The translations under genes and the position numbers were made by a program. Source: CBFHMJ01 sp965656875 (GTDB taxonomy: Bacteria > Pseudomonadota > Gammaproteobacteria > Enterobacterales > Alteromonadaceae). Taken from it: 64,000 nucleotides of DNA. The notes under the pieces were generated by a model. The model was not told where the DNA came from. It made no database searches and saw nothing but the letters and a program-made list of their open reading frames with translations. The stretch spans positions 62,001 to 126,000 of the forward strand of contig CBFHMJ010000054.1 in assembly GCA_965656875.1 (NCBI GenBank), written 5' to 3'. Positions 1-9,516 of the stretch are shown here, piece after piece (positions within the stretch are counted from its first letter, which is position 1; every line of letters starts with the position of its first letter).

Positions 1-188
1 AAATATGCACCAAAAAAGCACAACTGAACAAGCATGGCCTGGGTGTAATTCAAATCAAATACACGTTTGAGATGCGGAATTAACACGTCATTCAGAGATG
101 TAATAAAGCCCCACATGAAAAATAAAAATGTCAGGGCGAGTAAAGTAAACCGGTGACTGGCGGCGACTGTTGTTGAAGAATTATTCAT
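1..188 (-). CDS. Sugar MFS transporter, FucP/GluP type (5' part only)
   Basis: The first 62 codons of a minus-strand gene that leaves the window at its left edge. The translation begins MNNSSTTVAASHRF and runs into a hydrophobic segment with WGFITSLNDVLIPHLK, then a QAML...CFFGAY stretch. This pattern is typical of TM1-TM2 in FucP/GluP-type major facilitator sugar:H+ symporters of the inner membrane (family knowledge). A LacI-type operator lies about 60 bp upstream of the ATG, so the gene probably belongs to the same sugar regulon as the divergent TonB receptor. Substrate (glucose, galactose, fucose or another hexose) cannot be told from this fragment. Confidence 0.85.
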   Translation of the reverse strand, partial: MNNSSTTVAASHRFTLLALTFLFFMWGFITSLNDVLIPHLKRVFDLNYTQAMLVQLCFFGAY

Positions 189-246
189 CGCTAACTCGCT
201 GTTTAGTATCATTATGGGGATTCAGTATAGAAACCCTTTTTGCAAA

Positions 247-260
247 TGTAAACGCTTACA
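247..260. promoter_or_regulatory. LacI-family operator
   Basis: TGTAAACGCTTACA fits the LacI/GalR operator pattern TGnAAnCGnTTnCA. It lies about 60 bp upstream of the divergent sugar transporter start. The LacI-family protein at 12436-13434 is the natural candidate ligand (inference). Confidence 0.7.
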
Positions 261-449
261 TTTTGTGATCGTGGTCATTTTAACGCAGGGTATGTACGAA
301 TTAGCGAAACTCTGTTGTGTCTTTATCAGGGAATATGATGAAGATATGATTCAGAAACAGGCTGTGCGGGTGGTCAGCTATTCAAAAGTCTTAAGTCCCT
401 CAAATAAAACCGCTTGCATTCCCTAAAAAATATCATTAGTTTAAATTAA

Positions 450-463
450 TGAAAGCGCTTACA
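450..463. promoter_or_regulatory. LacI-family operator
   Basis: TGAAAGCGCTTACA is identical base for base to the site at 9517-9530 upstream of the beta-glucosidase gene. It stands about 555 bp before the TonB receptor start, far enough that either a long leader or an additional promoter must be assumed. The identity of the two sites suggests a single regulon of receptor, glucosidase and symporter. Confidence 0.7.
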
Positions 464-796
464 TGGATTTTGGTTAACGATATTATTTCAAGTGATGGTT
501 GCTGGTTGATGAATCAATTTTCATTGATTAGTCGTGACTTCTCATGGACTTAAGTGATATCTCATGGATTTGAGTGAGTACGTCTGACTGGAAACCGTAA
601 GTGCGAAAAATAGCAGGTAAGTTTTGATTCTGGTTTGCGTGGTATCAGATAGAAACAACGCCTGTTAACAGCAAGAAACGAATTCAGGATTTGGTATTAA
701 CGTTGTAGCAGGGGATGGGTTAGGCTGCACAAACCTGGTGCGCTAATGACCTGAAATGCAAACGTATGTGCTCATTTTTGTTCTTAACAGGTTAGT

Positions 797-866
797 CATT
801 CCTGTTATAACTGATTCGATGATGGGCCTGATGACCGAATTAAATAAACAACCATTAACAGGAATG
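797..866 (+). repeat. Inverted repeat in TonB receptor leader
   Basis: CATTCCTGTTA at 797-807 is perfectly complementary to TAACAGGAATG at 856-866, with a 48-nt loop. An additional AACAGG lies just upstream at about 785, so two mutually exclusive pairings with CCTGTT are possible. This could fold in the mRNA leader of the receptor or be a protein-binding repeat. No T-run follows. Confidence 0.4.
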
Positions 867-1018
867 GCGGGCAAAAGTACTGGCTGGGCTTACCTTGTTT
901 CAGGGCATTTTCCGGGTTTTTGAAACGGGGTAAGCTCCTTTTTGTCCACATCTAACGCAGAAGCACTGAGATTGCTGGTAGTTAAATGTCTACTAAGTAT
1001 CTGAGGAATAATAATATT

Positions 1019-4012
1019 ATGGTAAAACCGTTAGTTACATCTAATCGTGCTGAACAATTTAAAAAATCACGTCTGGCGTTGAGTTTATCGCTCATTCTGA
1101 CAACAGGATATTCATCGCTTGCGCTGGCGGAAGACGATGAAGGAACAAAGGAAGCGGAAGAAAAGAAAACCGAAGTTATTGAAGTTCGGGGTATCCGTAG
1201 CAGTTTAATTCGAGCAATGGACATTAAACGAAGTTCAGATGGTGTGGTTGACGGTATATCTGCGGAAGATATTGGTAAGTTTCCAGATACTAACCTGGCA
1301 GAGTCATTACAGCGTATCACCGGTGTTTCTATTGACCGTCAAAATGGTGAGGGAAGCCGGGTTACGGTACGGGGATTTGGCCCGGATTTTAACCTGGTTA
1401 CATTGAATGGTCGACAAATGCCAGGTGCGTCGATTGAAGCGACAAACGCATCGGCTTCCCGGTCATTTGATTTTGCGAATCTGGCCTCTGAAGGCGTGTC
1501 AGGCGTTGAAATCTTCAAAACGGCGGTGGCGAAGCATCCTACCGGTGGTATCGGCTCGACGATCAACATTCTGACGGCACGACCGTTTCAGAATCCAGGT
1601 TTACAAGCCAGCGTCGGGCTGAAAGGCGTTTATGACGACTCGGATCACGACGGCGATGATTTGACGCCGGAAATTTCCGGTATTTACAGTAACACCACTG
1701 ACGACGGTAAGTTTGGTATTTCATTAACCGGTAGTTACCAGGAACGCGATAACGGCTTTTCCAGTGCTGAAACATCCAGCGGCTGGTATACGATTAAAGG
1801 GCTGGATGGTGACTGGGGATCATTACCGACCGACGGCAGCATCACCAATCGCCCTCAAGAAAATGACGTGTATGCAGTTCCTCGTAACCTTCTTTATACC
1901 TTCAACAATGTTCAACGTGAGCGAACTAATGGTCATTTAGTTTTTCAGTACCGTCCAGTTGATAACATCACCACGACTTTTGAATACATTTATTCGGAAT
2001 TAAAAGTTGCTCAACAGCGTCAGGAATTATCGACATGGTTTAATGGCGTGCCTACAGGTGGTGAATTCACACAGGGTACGAACACAACAGGCTCGGTCGT
2101 TGCGCCAATTATTTACACTGATGGTACGTGTTGTGATGTCAGCCTTGGTACAGGTGACTGGGCGACAAAAAATGAAAACAAATCAATGGCGTTCAACATG
2201 GAATGGCAAGTCAATGATCAGCTGTCGTTGACATTTGACTACCATGATTCTGAAGCCGAAGCAGGACCGGACAGTGAATGGGGTAGTAATAACGTAGTCA
2301 GCGCGGTGCAATTTGATCGGGTGAGTACAACGGTGGATTACTCCAAAGAATTTCCGGTCATGGATATTACGTTTGCAGACGGCGTAGCTGGCTTAGATCC
2401 ATCTCGAATGATGACGTCGGGTACTGTGTTTCGTAACAGTTTTATGAAAACTGAGATCGAACAGGCTCAATTCTTTGGCAACTATGTGTTTGATGATGGC
2501 ATCGTTGAAAGTATTGATTTCGGTTTAGCACTGACTGAAGTTAAGAATCGTTCAGCATTTGCGAATGCGCAGCGCGATACCTGGGGCGGCTATGGCTCGC
2601 CGGACGATTATCCCGATGATATTTTCCACCCACACAGTGTTCAGGATGCGTTCGATAATATGGATGGAAGTGGTGATCCAAATCTGACGCCGACCTATTA
2701 CTCCGCCAGCATGCAGGATTTGATCAATGCGATTTCTGGTATTGCAATCGCCAATGGCGATTCGCTGGGACCGTGCGGCACAACCTTGTGCGCTGATCCA
2801 AACTTCACGACTGACCGTCGAGTAAAAGAAGATCAAACGAGTGCTTTCGTTCAGGTCAACTTTGTTGATGACTGGTACGACATGCCAGTTAAATTCAATG
2901 TTGGCGTTCGCTGGGAAGATACGGATGTCGATTCCAGAGCCCTGGTGCCGCAGTACAGTCACATTGTCTGGGCGGGAGCGAATGAGTTTGTCGCACAGAT
3001 TCAGGGCGAGAGTTTCTCTGAATTGTCCGGTAGTTATGACTACTGGCTGCCGTCTTTTGATTTCAGTATTGAACCTGTCGATGACGTGATTCTACGTGCT
3101 TCTTACAGTAAAACACTGACGCGGCCAAGTTATTCCGATATTCAGGGCGGTCAGACTATAGGCCAGCTTCTGCGCTTTAACGGCGGAACCGGCAACAGTG
3201 GTAATCCTGATTTATTGCCATTCGAATCGAAGAATATCGACTTCTCTGCGGAATGGTATTACGAAGAAGGGAGTTATGTTGCGGTAGGTTATTACGAGAA
3301 AAAAGTAGATAACTTTATCGGTCAGTCAACCTTTGAAACCACGTTATTCGAATTACCACATCCGGCTCAGGGGCTTCGTTATCAGGAAGCGCTTGATGCA
3401 GTTGGCAACGACGGTGCGGCCATCCGACAGTATTTCCTCGATCAAGGTTGGGTTGATGAAAATGGCGATATCGTGGGTATTCCTGGTGAAGATGCATCAG
3501 CGATTTTCACCATGATTCAACCGGTGAATGAGAAAGAAGCCAAAATCGATGGGTTTGAAATCGCTTTCCAGCATTTGTTTGGTGAAACTGGTTTCGGGAC
3601 CATCCTGAACTACACCACTGTTGACGGTGATGTGGACTACGACGATTACAACACGAATAAAGGACCGGACGCGGTAAATCAGTTTGCGTTACTGGGCTTG
3701 AGTGATAGTGCCAATGCGGTGTTCTTCTACGATAAGGACGGGTTCCAGGTGCGATTTGCCTATAACTGGCGGGATAAATTCCTGACGGCAACCATTGACG
3801 GTAACGGTGAGCGTAATCCGGTATACACCGAATCTTACGGCCAGTGGGATGCTAATATCAGCTACGATGTGAATGAACAACTCACGGTGTTTGTTGAAGG
3901 TATTAATATCACAGACGAAAACCAGCGTTTGCATGGACGGCATAAAAACATGGTGATTTCAGCAATCCAGTCCGGACCGAGATATAACATCGGTTTGCGA
4001 TATAAGTTTTGA
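1019..4012 (+). CDS. TonB-dependent outer-membrane receptor (carbohydrate type)
   Basis: A 997-aa outer-membrane gated channel that would import an oligosaccharide-like substrate using TonB energy. I chose the ATG at 1019 because GAGGA at 1003-1007 precedes it; an in-frame ATG at 986 has no such site. Residues 19-37 form a signal peptide ending LALA. A TonB-box-like VIEVRGI follows near residue 50, then a plug domain with the FPDTNLAESLQRITGVSID motif, and a large beta-barrel ending in GLRYKF with the terminal Phe usual for outer-membrane proteins. The plug motif is that of the Xanthomonas/Caulobacter carbohydrate-associated subfamily (family knowledge). The SapC, cupin and halogenase genes downstream are its customary neighbours. 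The substrate is not known; the nearby GH1 enzyme suggests beta-glucosides. Confidence 0.93.
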   Translation: MVKPLVTSNRAEQFKKSRLALSLSLILTTGYSSLALAEDDEGTKEAEEKKTEVIEVRGIRSSLIRAMDIKRSSDGVVDGISAEDIGKFPDTNLAESLQRITGVSIDRQNGEGSRVTVRGFGPDFNLVTLNGRQMPGASIEATNASASRSFDFANLASEGVSGVEIFKTAVAKHPTGGIGSTINILTARPFQNPGLQASVGLKGVYDDSDHDGDDLTPEISGIYSNTTDDGKFGISLTGSYQERDNGFSSAETSSGWYTIKGLDGDWGSLPTDGSITNRPQENDVYAVPRNLLYTFNNVQRERTNGHLVFQYRPVDNITTTFEYIYSELKVAQQRQELSTWFNGVPTGGEFTQGTNTTGSVVAPIIYTDGTCCDVSLGTGDWATKNENKSMAFNMEWQVNDQLSLTFDYHDSEAEAGPDSEWGSNNVVSAVQFDRVSTTVDYSKEFPVMDITFADGVAGLDPSRMMTSGTVFRNSFMKTEIEQAQFFGNYVFDDGIVESIDFGLALTEVKNRSAFANAQRDTWGGYGSPDDYPDDIFHPHSVQDAFDNMDGSGDPNLTPTYYSASMQDLINAISGIAIANGDSLGPCGTTLCADPNFTTDRRVKEDQTSAFVQVNFVDDWYDMPVKFNVGVRWEDTDVDSRALVPQYSHIVWAGANEFVAQIQGESFSELSGSYDYWLPSFDFSIEPVDDVILRASYSKTLTRPSYSDIQGGQTIGQLLRFNGGTGNSGNPDLLPFESKNIDFSAEWYYEEGSYVAVGYYEKKVDNFIGQSTFETTLFELPHPAQGLRYQEALDAVGNDGAAIRQYFLDQGWVDENGDIVGIPGEDASAIFTMIQPVNEKEAKIDGFEIAFQHLFGETGFGTILNYTTVDGDVDYDDYNTNKGPDAVNQFALLGLSDSANAVFFYDKDGFQVRFAYNWRDKFLTATIDGNGERNPVYTESYGQWDANISYDVNEQLTVFVEGINITDENQRLHGRHKNMVISAIQSGPRYNIGLRYKF

Positions 4013-4139
4013 GCAGCAGGTTTGATTGACCTTAAATTGACCTAAAGAAGATTATTGCTTTCAGTCCTGGGGAAGCACTGGCACCGATTAAACGAATTGC
4101 TTTATTGCAATAATGTTCACAATATCGTTACACTGTTTT

Positions 4140-4186
4140 GCCGCTCGGGGACTGGCTTACCGCTAGTTTGTCGGAGCGGCTTTTTT
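4140..4186 (+). terminator. Intrinsic terminator/attenuator between receptor and sapC-like gene
   Basis: GCCGCTC (4140-4146) pairs with GAGCGGC (4174-4180), followed directly by TTTTTT (4181-4186). The loop is 27 nt, so it may be leaky and set receptor expression above that of the downstream genes. Confidence 0.65.
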
Positions 4187-4203
4187 CATCTTATGGAGCT
4201 GCT

Positions 4204-4938
4204 ATGCCACAACCTGTTTTGCTGAACAATGTTGACCATCTCACCCTGAAAGTTGATACCCGTCATTTGCCCGAATATGGTGATAATGTGTTGGCGTCAC
4301 GGGTTTATCCGTTAGAATTTCGCCACTTACAACCCTTCTATCCCATCTTTTTACAACCGAATACTGAAGGTGAAGGCTTTCAGCCTGTTGCTTTATTTGG
4401 TGTTGAACAACAGGAAAATGTGTTTTTATCCGAGCAAGGCTGGCAGGCGAATTACATCCCGTTGTTATATTCCCGAGGGCCATTTTTAATTGGTCAGCAG
4501 CAATCCAGTGATTTGGTGATCCATGTTGATATGGACGATCCTCGTGTGAATAGCGCTGAACTCTCAGACGATAAACCCTGGCTGAAATCGGTGTTTCTCC
4601 CGCATGGTGGTCATTCCCCTTATATCGAAAATATTGCGTCAGTATTACAGGCAATTCATCAGGGCGAGCAGCAGTTACCAGCTTTTTCAGCTGCATTGAC
4701 TGAGCTGGACTTAGTTGAATCTTTTTTCCTGGATTTGGAATTACCGGGCGAGGGCACTAAACGTTTGTCCGGGTTTTACACCGTTAGTGAAGATAAACTG
4801 GCTGCGTTGGATGGTGATGCGCTGCATCGCTTGCATCAGGCGGGCTGGTTACAAGCTATTTATATGATGTTGGCGTCGCATTCGCAGATCACCACATTAA
4901 TTGAACGACGCCAGTTTAAGCAATTGAACAGAGGCTAA
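4204..4938 (+). CDS. SapC family protein
   Basis: A 244-aa protein of the SapC family (named after a Campylobacter S-layer secretion gene, but in this setting of unknown biochemical role). The start ATG at 4204 has GGAG five bases upstream; the open frame extends further 5' but through the terminator hairpin, so a longer start is unlikely. Visible family features are the early YPLEF block, the FLSEQGWQANYIPL block, the RGPFLIG motif and a distal LSGFYTV segment. It sits between a TonB receptor and a cupin-like gene, only one base from the next start, so the two are co-translated. Proteins of this family regularly accompany sugar TonB receptors. It has no signal peptide and is probably cytoplasmic. 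Confidence 0.85.
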   Translation: MPQPVLLNNVDHLTLKVDTRHLPEYGDNVLASRVYPLEFRHLQPFYPIFLQPNTEGEGFQPVALFGVEQQENVFLSEQGWQANYIPLLYSRGPFLIGQQQSSDLVIHVDMDDPRVNSAELSDDKPWLKSVFLPHGGHSPYIENIASVLQAIHQGEQQLPAFSAALTELDLVESFFLDLELPGEGTKRLSGFYTVSEDKLAALDGDALHRLHQAGWLQAIYMMLASHSQITTLIERRQFKQLNRG

Positions 4939-4939
4939 C

Positions 4940-5926
4940 GTGCAGCCTGTTGATGAGATTGAGCAAGACGAACTGCCAGCAGCGTTAGCGGCTGGTCGTC
5001 CGGTTATCATTCGTCAGTTTGCCAGTCACTGGCCGCTGGTTCAGGCGTTTCAGACCAGTGAAATGGCCGGGATGGAATGGCTTCAGCAGCAGGCACAGCC
5101 TGTTTCGGTGGATGTGCTGAGCAGTGCGCATAATAATGGATATTATAGTTATCAGCGTAATGAAGAGGGTGGATTAGCCGGGTTTAATTTTAATCGTGAC
5201 CGGACAATATTGCCTGAACTGTTGCAACGTTTTACCACCGATGAGATTCAACAGCCTTGTTATGTTGGCTCAACCAGTCTGGCTACCAGTTTTCCGGCAC
5301 TGGCTGATCTTGTCATCAGCGATGTGATTCCAGCGCAAGCGCTGACGTCAATCTGGTTCGGTAACGAATCCTGTATTCCGGCTCATTTTGACTGGCCGGA
5401 CAATATCGCCGTCAATGTGGGCGGTGAACGTCGTTTTACATTATTCCCTTCCTCGGCCATTGCTCACCTTTATCCCGGACCTTTTCATCCTACCCCTGCA
5501 GGCCAGGTGGTCTCGCTGGTGGATTTTCGTGATATTAATCACCAACAATTTCCAACGGCAGAACAAGCATTAGCCGTGGCTCGTGTTGGCGTGCTACAGC
5601 CGGGCGATGCGATATTTATTCCGTCAATGTGGTGGCATCAGGTTGAAGGGCTGGCGAGTTTCAATGTGTTAGTGAATGCCTGGTGGCGAGAAGCCCCTGT
5701 TGGTGATAATCCATTACATGCACTTATGCACACATTACTGGCTTTCAACGGTTTGCCGGAACAAGAGAAAGCCCATTGGCAATCGTTATTTAATCATTAT
5801 GTGTTCAGTGATGATGCAAAGCGTTTTGATCAGGTGCCTGATGAACTTCGCGGCGTTACCGGCACGTTATCTCCGGAGCAACGTCGCCAGTTCCGTAGCT
5901 TATTATTAAATCAGTTAAACCGATAG
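4940..5926 (+). CDS. Cupin-like (Cupin_8/JmjC-type) protein
   Basis: A 328-aa protein starting at GTG one base after the sapC-like stop. The centre has the jelly-roll dioxygenase signature: an AHFDWPDN segment supplying the H-x-D iron ligands, then a G-ERRFTLFP strand, and later PGDAIFIPSMWWHQVEG supplying the second His. This fits Fe(II)/2-oxoglutarate dioxygenases of the Cupin_8/JmjC group (family knowledge). Its substrate in these TonB loci is unknown. The gene ends one codon before the ribosome-binding site of the halogenase gene, so it is part of a tight sapC-cupin-halogenase operon. Confidence 0.85.
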   Translation: MQPVDEIEQDELPAALAAGRPVIIRQFASHWPLVQAFQTSEMAGMEWLQQQAQPVSVDVLSSAHNNGYYSYQRNEEGGLAGFNFNRDRTILPELLQRFTTDEIQQPCYVGSTSLATSFPALADLVISDVIPAQALTSIWFGNESCIPAHFDWPDNIAVNVGGERRFTLFPSSAIAHLYPGPFHPTPAGQVVSLVDFRDINHQQFPTAEQALAVARVGVLQPGDAIFIPSMWWHQVEGLASFNVLVNAWWREAPVGDNPLHALMHTLLAFNGLPEQEKAHWQSLFNHYVFSDDAKRFDQVPDELRGVTGTLSPEQRRQFRSLLLNQLNR

Positions 5927-5937
5927 TGGAGAGTCCG

Positions 5938-7410
5938 ATGGAAAAAGCCGTCAAACAGGTTGTGATTGCAGGTGGTGGCACCGCTGGGTGGATGGCCGGA
6001 GCTGCATTAAGTAAATTGTTGGGTAGCCAGATTAATGTGACCCTGGTTGAATCTGATGATATTGGCACTGTTGGCGTTGGTGAAGCGACGATTCCGACGC
6101 TGGTATTCTTCCATAAGCTATTGGGGATTAATGAAGCGGCATTTATGAAAGCCACTGATGCGACCTTTAAACTGGGTATTCAGTTCGAACACTGGAAATC
6201 TTTGGAGGACGATTATATTCATGCGTTTGGCGTGACCGGAAAAGATTGCTGGGCCGCTGGATTTCAGCATTTTTGGTTAAAAGGCCTGGAAAAAGGCTGG
6301 AGTGGTGAATTTGGCGCGTATTGTCTTGAACAACAGGCGGCTAAGCAGGGCAAGTTTGCTCATTTGCCAAATAATGGTCTTAACTATGCGTTTCATCTGG
6401 ACGCCGGACGTTATGCAGCCTTCTTAAAATCATTTGCTCAGCAGCATGGTTTAGTGCGCAAAGAAGGGAAGATTAAAACGGTTCAGACTGATCCGAGTTC
6501 GGGTGATATCACCGACCTGATACTGGATTCCGGTGAGACGATAAGCGGTGATTTCTTTATTGATTGCACGGGCTTTCGTGGCTTGTTAATCGAAAAGACT
6601 TTGCACGCCGGATACGAAAACTGGGGACACTGGCTACTGAATAACAGTGCAGTCGCGATGCAAACGACAACGACTAAAGAGCCGGTGCCATTTACCCGAT
6701 CTATTGCTCATCATGCCGGGTGGCAGTGGCAAATTCCATTGCAGCATCGGGTGGGAAATGGACTGGTGTACGCCAGTGACTATATGACGGATGATGAAGC
6801 AATAAAGCTGTTAAATCAGCAGGTTGCAGGTGAACCGTTAACGGAACCCAGAGTGATTCGATTCACGCCCGGCCGACGGCGAAAACAGTGGGTGAAAAAC
6901 TGCCTGGCACTGGGATTAGCCAGTGGTTTTCTTGAACCCCTGGAATCGACCAGTATTCATTTGATCCAACAGGGCATCGTGCGGTTTCTGCGATTGTTCC
7001 CAACCGCAGGCGTTTGTCAGGCGGATATCGATGAATTCAACGCCCAAAGTGATTTTGATGTCGAGCATATCCGTGACTTTATTATCCTGCATTATTGTGT
7101 AACCGAGCGAAACGACAGCCCGTACTGGCAGTATTGTCGCAACATGGAACTACCGGAATCATTGCAGCATCGTATTGAGCTTTTCAAACAAACTGGCAGA
7201 GTGTTTCGTGATGGTAGCGAACTATTTGATGATTCCTGGCAACAGGTGATGATCGGCCAAGGGTTACGTCCGCAAAGTTATCACCCGATTGTGGATGTGA
7301 TGAGCGATCAGGAATTAGAACGATTTTTGATGCATATTCGGCACAACATCGAAAAAACATTAGCGGCAATGCCGACGCATGAGCGTTATTTGAAACAGTA
7401 TTGTGTTTAA
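5938..7410 (+). CDS. Tryptophan halogenase family flavoprotein
   Basis: A 490-aa FAD-dependent protein. The N-terminus has the dinucleotide-binding GGGTAGW motif, and near the middle is GWQWQIPL, which contains the WxWxIP signature of flavin-dependent halogenases. LASGFLEPLESTSIHL, conserved in the family, follows. The ATG at 5938 is preferred over an upstream in-frame GTG at 5926 because GGAG at 5928-5931 precedes it. In carbohydrate TonB loci this family is common, but true halogenation has rarely been shown, so 'halogenase' is a family name and not a proven activity. It may modify a sugar-linked aromatic or serve another redox role. Confidence 0.87.
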   Translation: MEKAVKQVVIAGGGTAGWMAGAALSKLLGSQINVTLVESDDIGTVGVGEATIPTLVFFHKLLGINEAAFMKATDATFKLGIQFEHWKSLEDDYIHAFGVTGKDCWAAGFQHFWLKGLEKGWSGEFGAYCLEQQAAKQGKFAHLPNNGLNYAFHLDAGRYAAFLKSFAQQHGLVRKEGKIKTVQTDPSSGDITDLILDSGETISGDFFIDCTGFRGLLIEKTLHAGYENWGHWLLNNSAVAMQTTTTKEPVPFTRSIAHHAGWQWQIPLQHRVGNGLVYASDYMTDDEAIKLLNQQVAGEPLTEPRVIRFTPGRRRKQWVKNCLALGLASGFLEPLESTSIHLIQQGIVRFLRLFPTAGVCQADIDEFNAQSDFDVEHIRDFIILHYCVTERNDSPYWQYCRNMELPESLQHRIELFKQTGRVFRDGSELFDDSWQQVMIGQGLRPQSYHPIVDVMSDQELERFLMHIRHNIEKTLAAMPTHERYLKQYCV

Positions 7411-7455
7411 TTCTGTTTCAATCCATTGACTTATAATCATTAATCAAAGACTCTC

Positions 7456-7477
7456 CTCCTGTCGTTTGTTACAGGAG
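7456..7477 (+). promoter_or_regulatory. Hairpin covering the ribosome-binding site of the ABC gene
   Basis: CTCCTGT (7456-7462) is perfectly complementary to ACAGGAG (7471-7477), loop 8 nt. The right arm contains the AGGAG Shine-Dalgarno of the ABC gene whose GTG start is at 7489. The hairpin could limit translation or serve as a weak terminator for the halogenase gene. Confidence 0.45.
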
Positions 7478-7488
7478 ATGCTCTGGCC

Positions 7489-8097
7489 GTGCTTTCTTTT
7501 CATCAGGTTAATTTATCGTTTGATCACCGGGCGCTGTATCGCGATATGTCGCTGGAGATTAATGAACGACGATTGTTGATCACCGGACCGAATGGTGCAG
7601 GTAAAACGACTTTATTGCTATTAGCTGGTGGTTTGCTGGAACCTGACAGTGGCGAGATTACCTGGCACAATTCCCCCGTTTCATCGCTTTCCTGTAAACC
7701 CCGCATTGGGATCAGTGCCAGTAAAATTACCTTACCAGGATTTATGACGGTGCGGGATTTACTGACATTCCATAGCCAGCAATTTGCTGTTTCGCTCAAT
7801 CAGACCCTGCTTGAACAAACCGGGCTGGATCAGTTTACGGCGACTCGCGTGGATGATCTCTCGCTGGGTAACGCGAAAAAACTGAGTTTAATGTTGGCGT
7901 TGAATCATCAACCTGAATTGTTGTTACTGGATGAGCCGGGGAACGGGCTGGATGTACAAACCCGACAAGTGCTGGATGACATTATTTATAACTTTGATGG
8001 TCAAATTGTGATGGCAAGCCATGAAGAATCCGAACTGACGGATAACTGGCCGCAGTTATCGATTGAAGATATCGCTATTGCACGAGCAAAAGGATAA
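7489..8097 (+). CDS. ABC transporter ATP-binding protein
   Basis: A 202-aa nucleotide-binding subunit. Walker A is GPNGAGKT (residues 33-40), the signature region is LSLGNAKKLSL, and Walker B is LLLLDEPGNGLD followed by the switch His in ASHEES. It is short but complete. The start is GTG with AGGAG 11 bases upstream; the nearest ATG (7478) is out of frame. Eight bases separate its stop from the integral membrane gene that follows, which is presumably its permease. This is the layout of a simple two-gene exporter; the cargo is not indicated. Confidence 0.9.
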   Translation: MLSFHQVNLSFDHRALYRDMSLEINERRLLITGPNGAGKTTLLLLAGGLLEPDSGEITWHNSPVSSLSCKPRIGISASKITLPGFMTVRDLLTFHSQQFAVSLNQTLLEQTGLDQFTATRVDDLSLGNAKKLSLMLALNHQPELLLLDEPGNGLDVQTRQVLDDIIYNFDGQIVMASHEESELTDNWPQLSIEDIAIARAKG

Positions 8098-8105
8098 ATG
8101 ACGGC

Positions 8106-9353
8106 ATGAAGGTAGCAGGGAGAAACATAACGGCTTCGGTTTTGGCACAAAAACTGAGTTATGCCAGATGTCGTTTGGGTTTATATCATGATGCGCTCAA
8201 ACAATGGCTTACCGCACTACGACAAATTGGCCTGGGGCTGATTACATTATTTCCACTGGCGTTACCTGCGCTGGTTTTTATTCCTTTCTTATCACTCGGT
8301 ATCCTTGCCGATCCTGACACTGAAACCTCTTTGTATCTTAATGTTTTGTGGGGTTATTCATTATTACTGGTGTGTTGGATTTGGCTGCAAAGAGAAGGCT
8401 TACTGGCTCGAACGCATCATTTTTGGTTGGCTTCGTTACCGGTTTCCGAGCGGCTTCGACGTGTTACTGACCTTATGTTGTTGGTTTATGCAGGCAATAT
8501 CTTTTTGCTGGGGCCGTTAGTGGTATTGGCCTCCATTCTGATAGAACAACCACAAAAACCGGGATTTAACGGCGATTTTGCCAGTTATTGGTCGTTGATG
8601 GAGAATGCCGTGCCATTACTTGGCGTTATTGTACTGAGCTGGTATTACAGTATGTCCACATTATATTCTGGTGCTACGGGAAAACGTGGATGGAAATCGC
8701 AGGAGAGAAAGTCGATTCCGTGGTTAAGTCTGCTGGTGTTGCCTGTGTGCGGGTTTCCTTTACTATCTGCATTGGCGGTTAACTTAAGCAAAATTCAATG
8801 GCTGGCAATCTGGATGAGTTGCATTGTTGTTGAGCGTTGGTTGTTGTTACCAGGCTGGACAATAAGCCGGTGGTTTACAGGTTACTGGCGATTACTGGTC
8901 GAAGCGGATATTGAGAATCCAATCGGTGATGTACTTCGATTTGTGGCTTTATTACTGGTGCTGGTTTTAGCCCGAGTTACGTTGGCTGAAGTTAATGACG
9001 ATGTGGTTCCTTATATTGCCAGTTTTGTCAGTGGTGTGGCAGCGATTATTCAGGGTAGCGCTATGTTTAACGCAGAAGCGACCAGGAAACAACATCAGTT
9101 TTATCTGTCTTCGCTACCTTTATCGATGCAGTCTGTACGGCAAACCAGCTTATTGTATGTATCGCTGAAATCTGTGCCGGGCATTTTACTGTTGCTATCA
9201 TTAAACGTTTTTGCCGGTTTTCAGTGGCTGCTTTATGTAGCTTTTTATCTCAGTACATTAATGGGGATACTGTTCACGTCTCGCTGGTTTATGGCATGGC
9301 CGTTTGCCACTGGATTGATTTTGTTTTTCACCATGAAACTGCTGGATGGCTAG
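8106..9353 (+). CDS. ABC transporter permease-like membrane protein
   Basis: A 415-aa very hydrophobic protein with many predicted membrane segments (for example around residues 40-65, 75-95, 115-145 and the C-terminal stretch ending FFTMKLLDG). I recognise no family motif beyond the overall composition. Its position directly behind an ATP-binding gene argues that it is the membrane subunit of the same exporter. No periplasmic binding protein is present, so export is likelier than import. Confidence 0.65.
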   Translation: MKVAGRNITASVLAQKLSYARCRLGLYHDALKQWLTALRQIGLGLITLFPLALPALVFIPFLSLGILADPDTETSLYLNVLWGYSLLLVCWIWLQREGLLARTHHFWLASLPVSERLRRVTDLMLLVYAGNIFLLGPLVVLASILIEQPQKPGFNGDFASYWSLMENAVPLLGVIVLSWYYSMSTLYSGATGKRGWKSQERKSIPWLSLLVLPVCGFPLLSALAVNLSKIQWLAIWMSCIVVERWLLLPGWTISRWFTGYWRLLVEADIENPIGDVLRFVALLLVLVLARVTLAEVNDDVVPYIASFVSGVAAIIQGSAMFNAEATRKQHQFYLSSLPLSMQSVRQTSLLYVSLKSVPGILLLLSLNVFAGFQWLLYVAFYLSTLMGILFTSRWFMAWPFATGLILFFTMKLLDG

Positions 9354-9516
9354 GAAATGCTGCCTTTACGTAGCGATTTTCCAGCAGGTTTTCGTGTGTT
9401 TATTGTTCGAACCTGAATAGAATTTCATGTAAATCGCGACCCCTTTTATGCTCACTTTATCGACAACCCCTAAACGTCTATCAACTATTTATAACAACTG
9501 ATACTTTACAAATAGT

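Larger units (their letters stand above)
189..1018. other. Long intergenic region between sugar transporter and TonB receptor
   Basis: About 830 bp separate the divergent transporter and TonB receptor genes. The region holds two LacI-type operators (247-260, 450-463) and an 11-bp inverted repeat with a long loop (797-807 with 856-866) in the presumed leader of the receptor gene. A 70-codon open frame at 214-426 overlaps the first operator and has no protein-like features, so I do not call it. Promoters must lie here but I could not place -35/-10 boxes with confidence. Confidence 0.6.

Noticed and set aside
214..426. 70-codon plus-strand open frame upstream of the TonB receptor
   Set aside because: Overlaps a LacI operator, lacks a ribosome-binding site and family resemblance, and lies in a promoter region.
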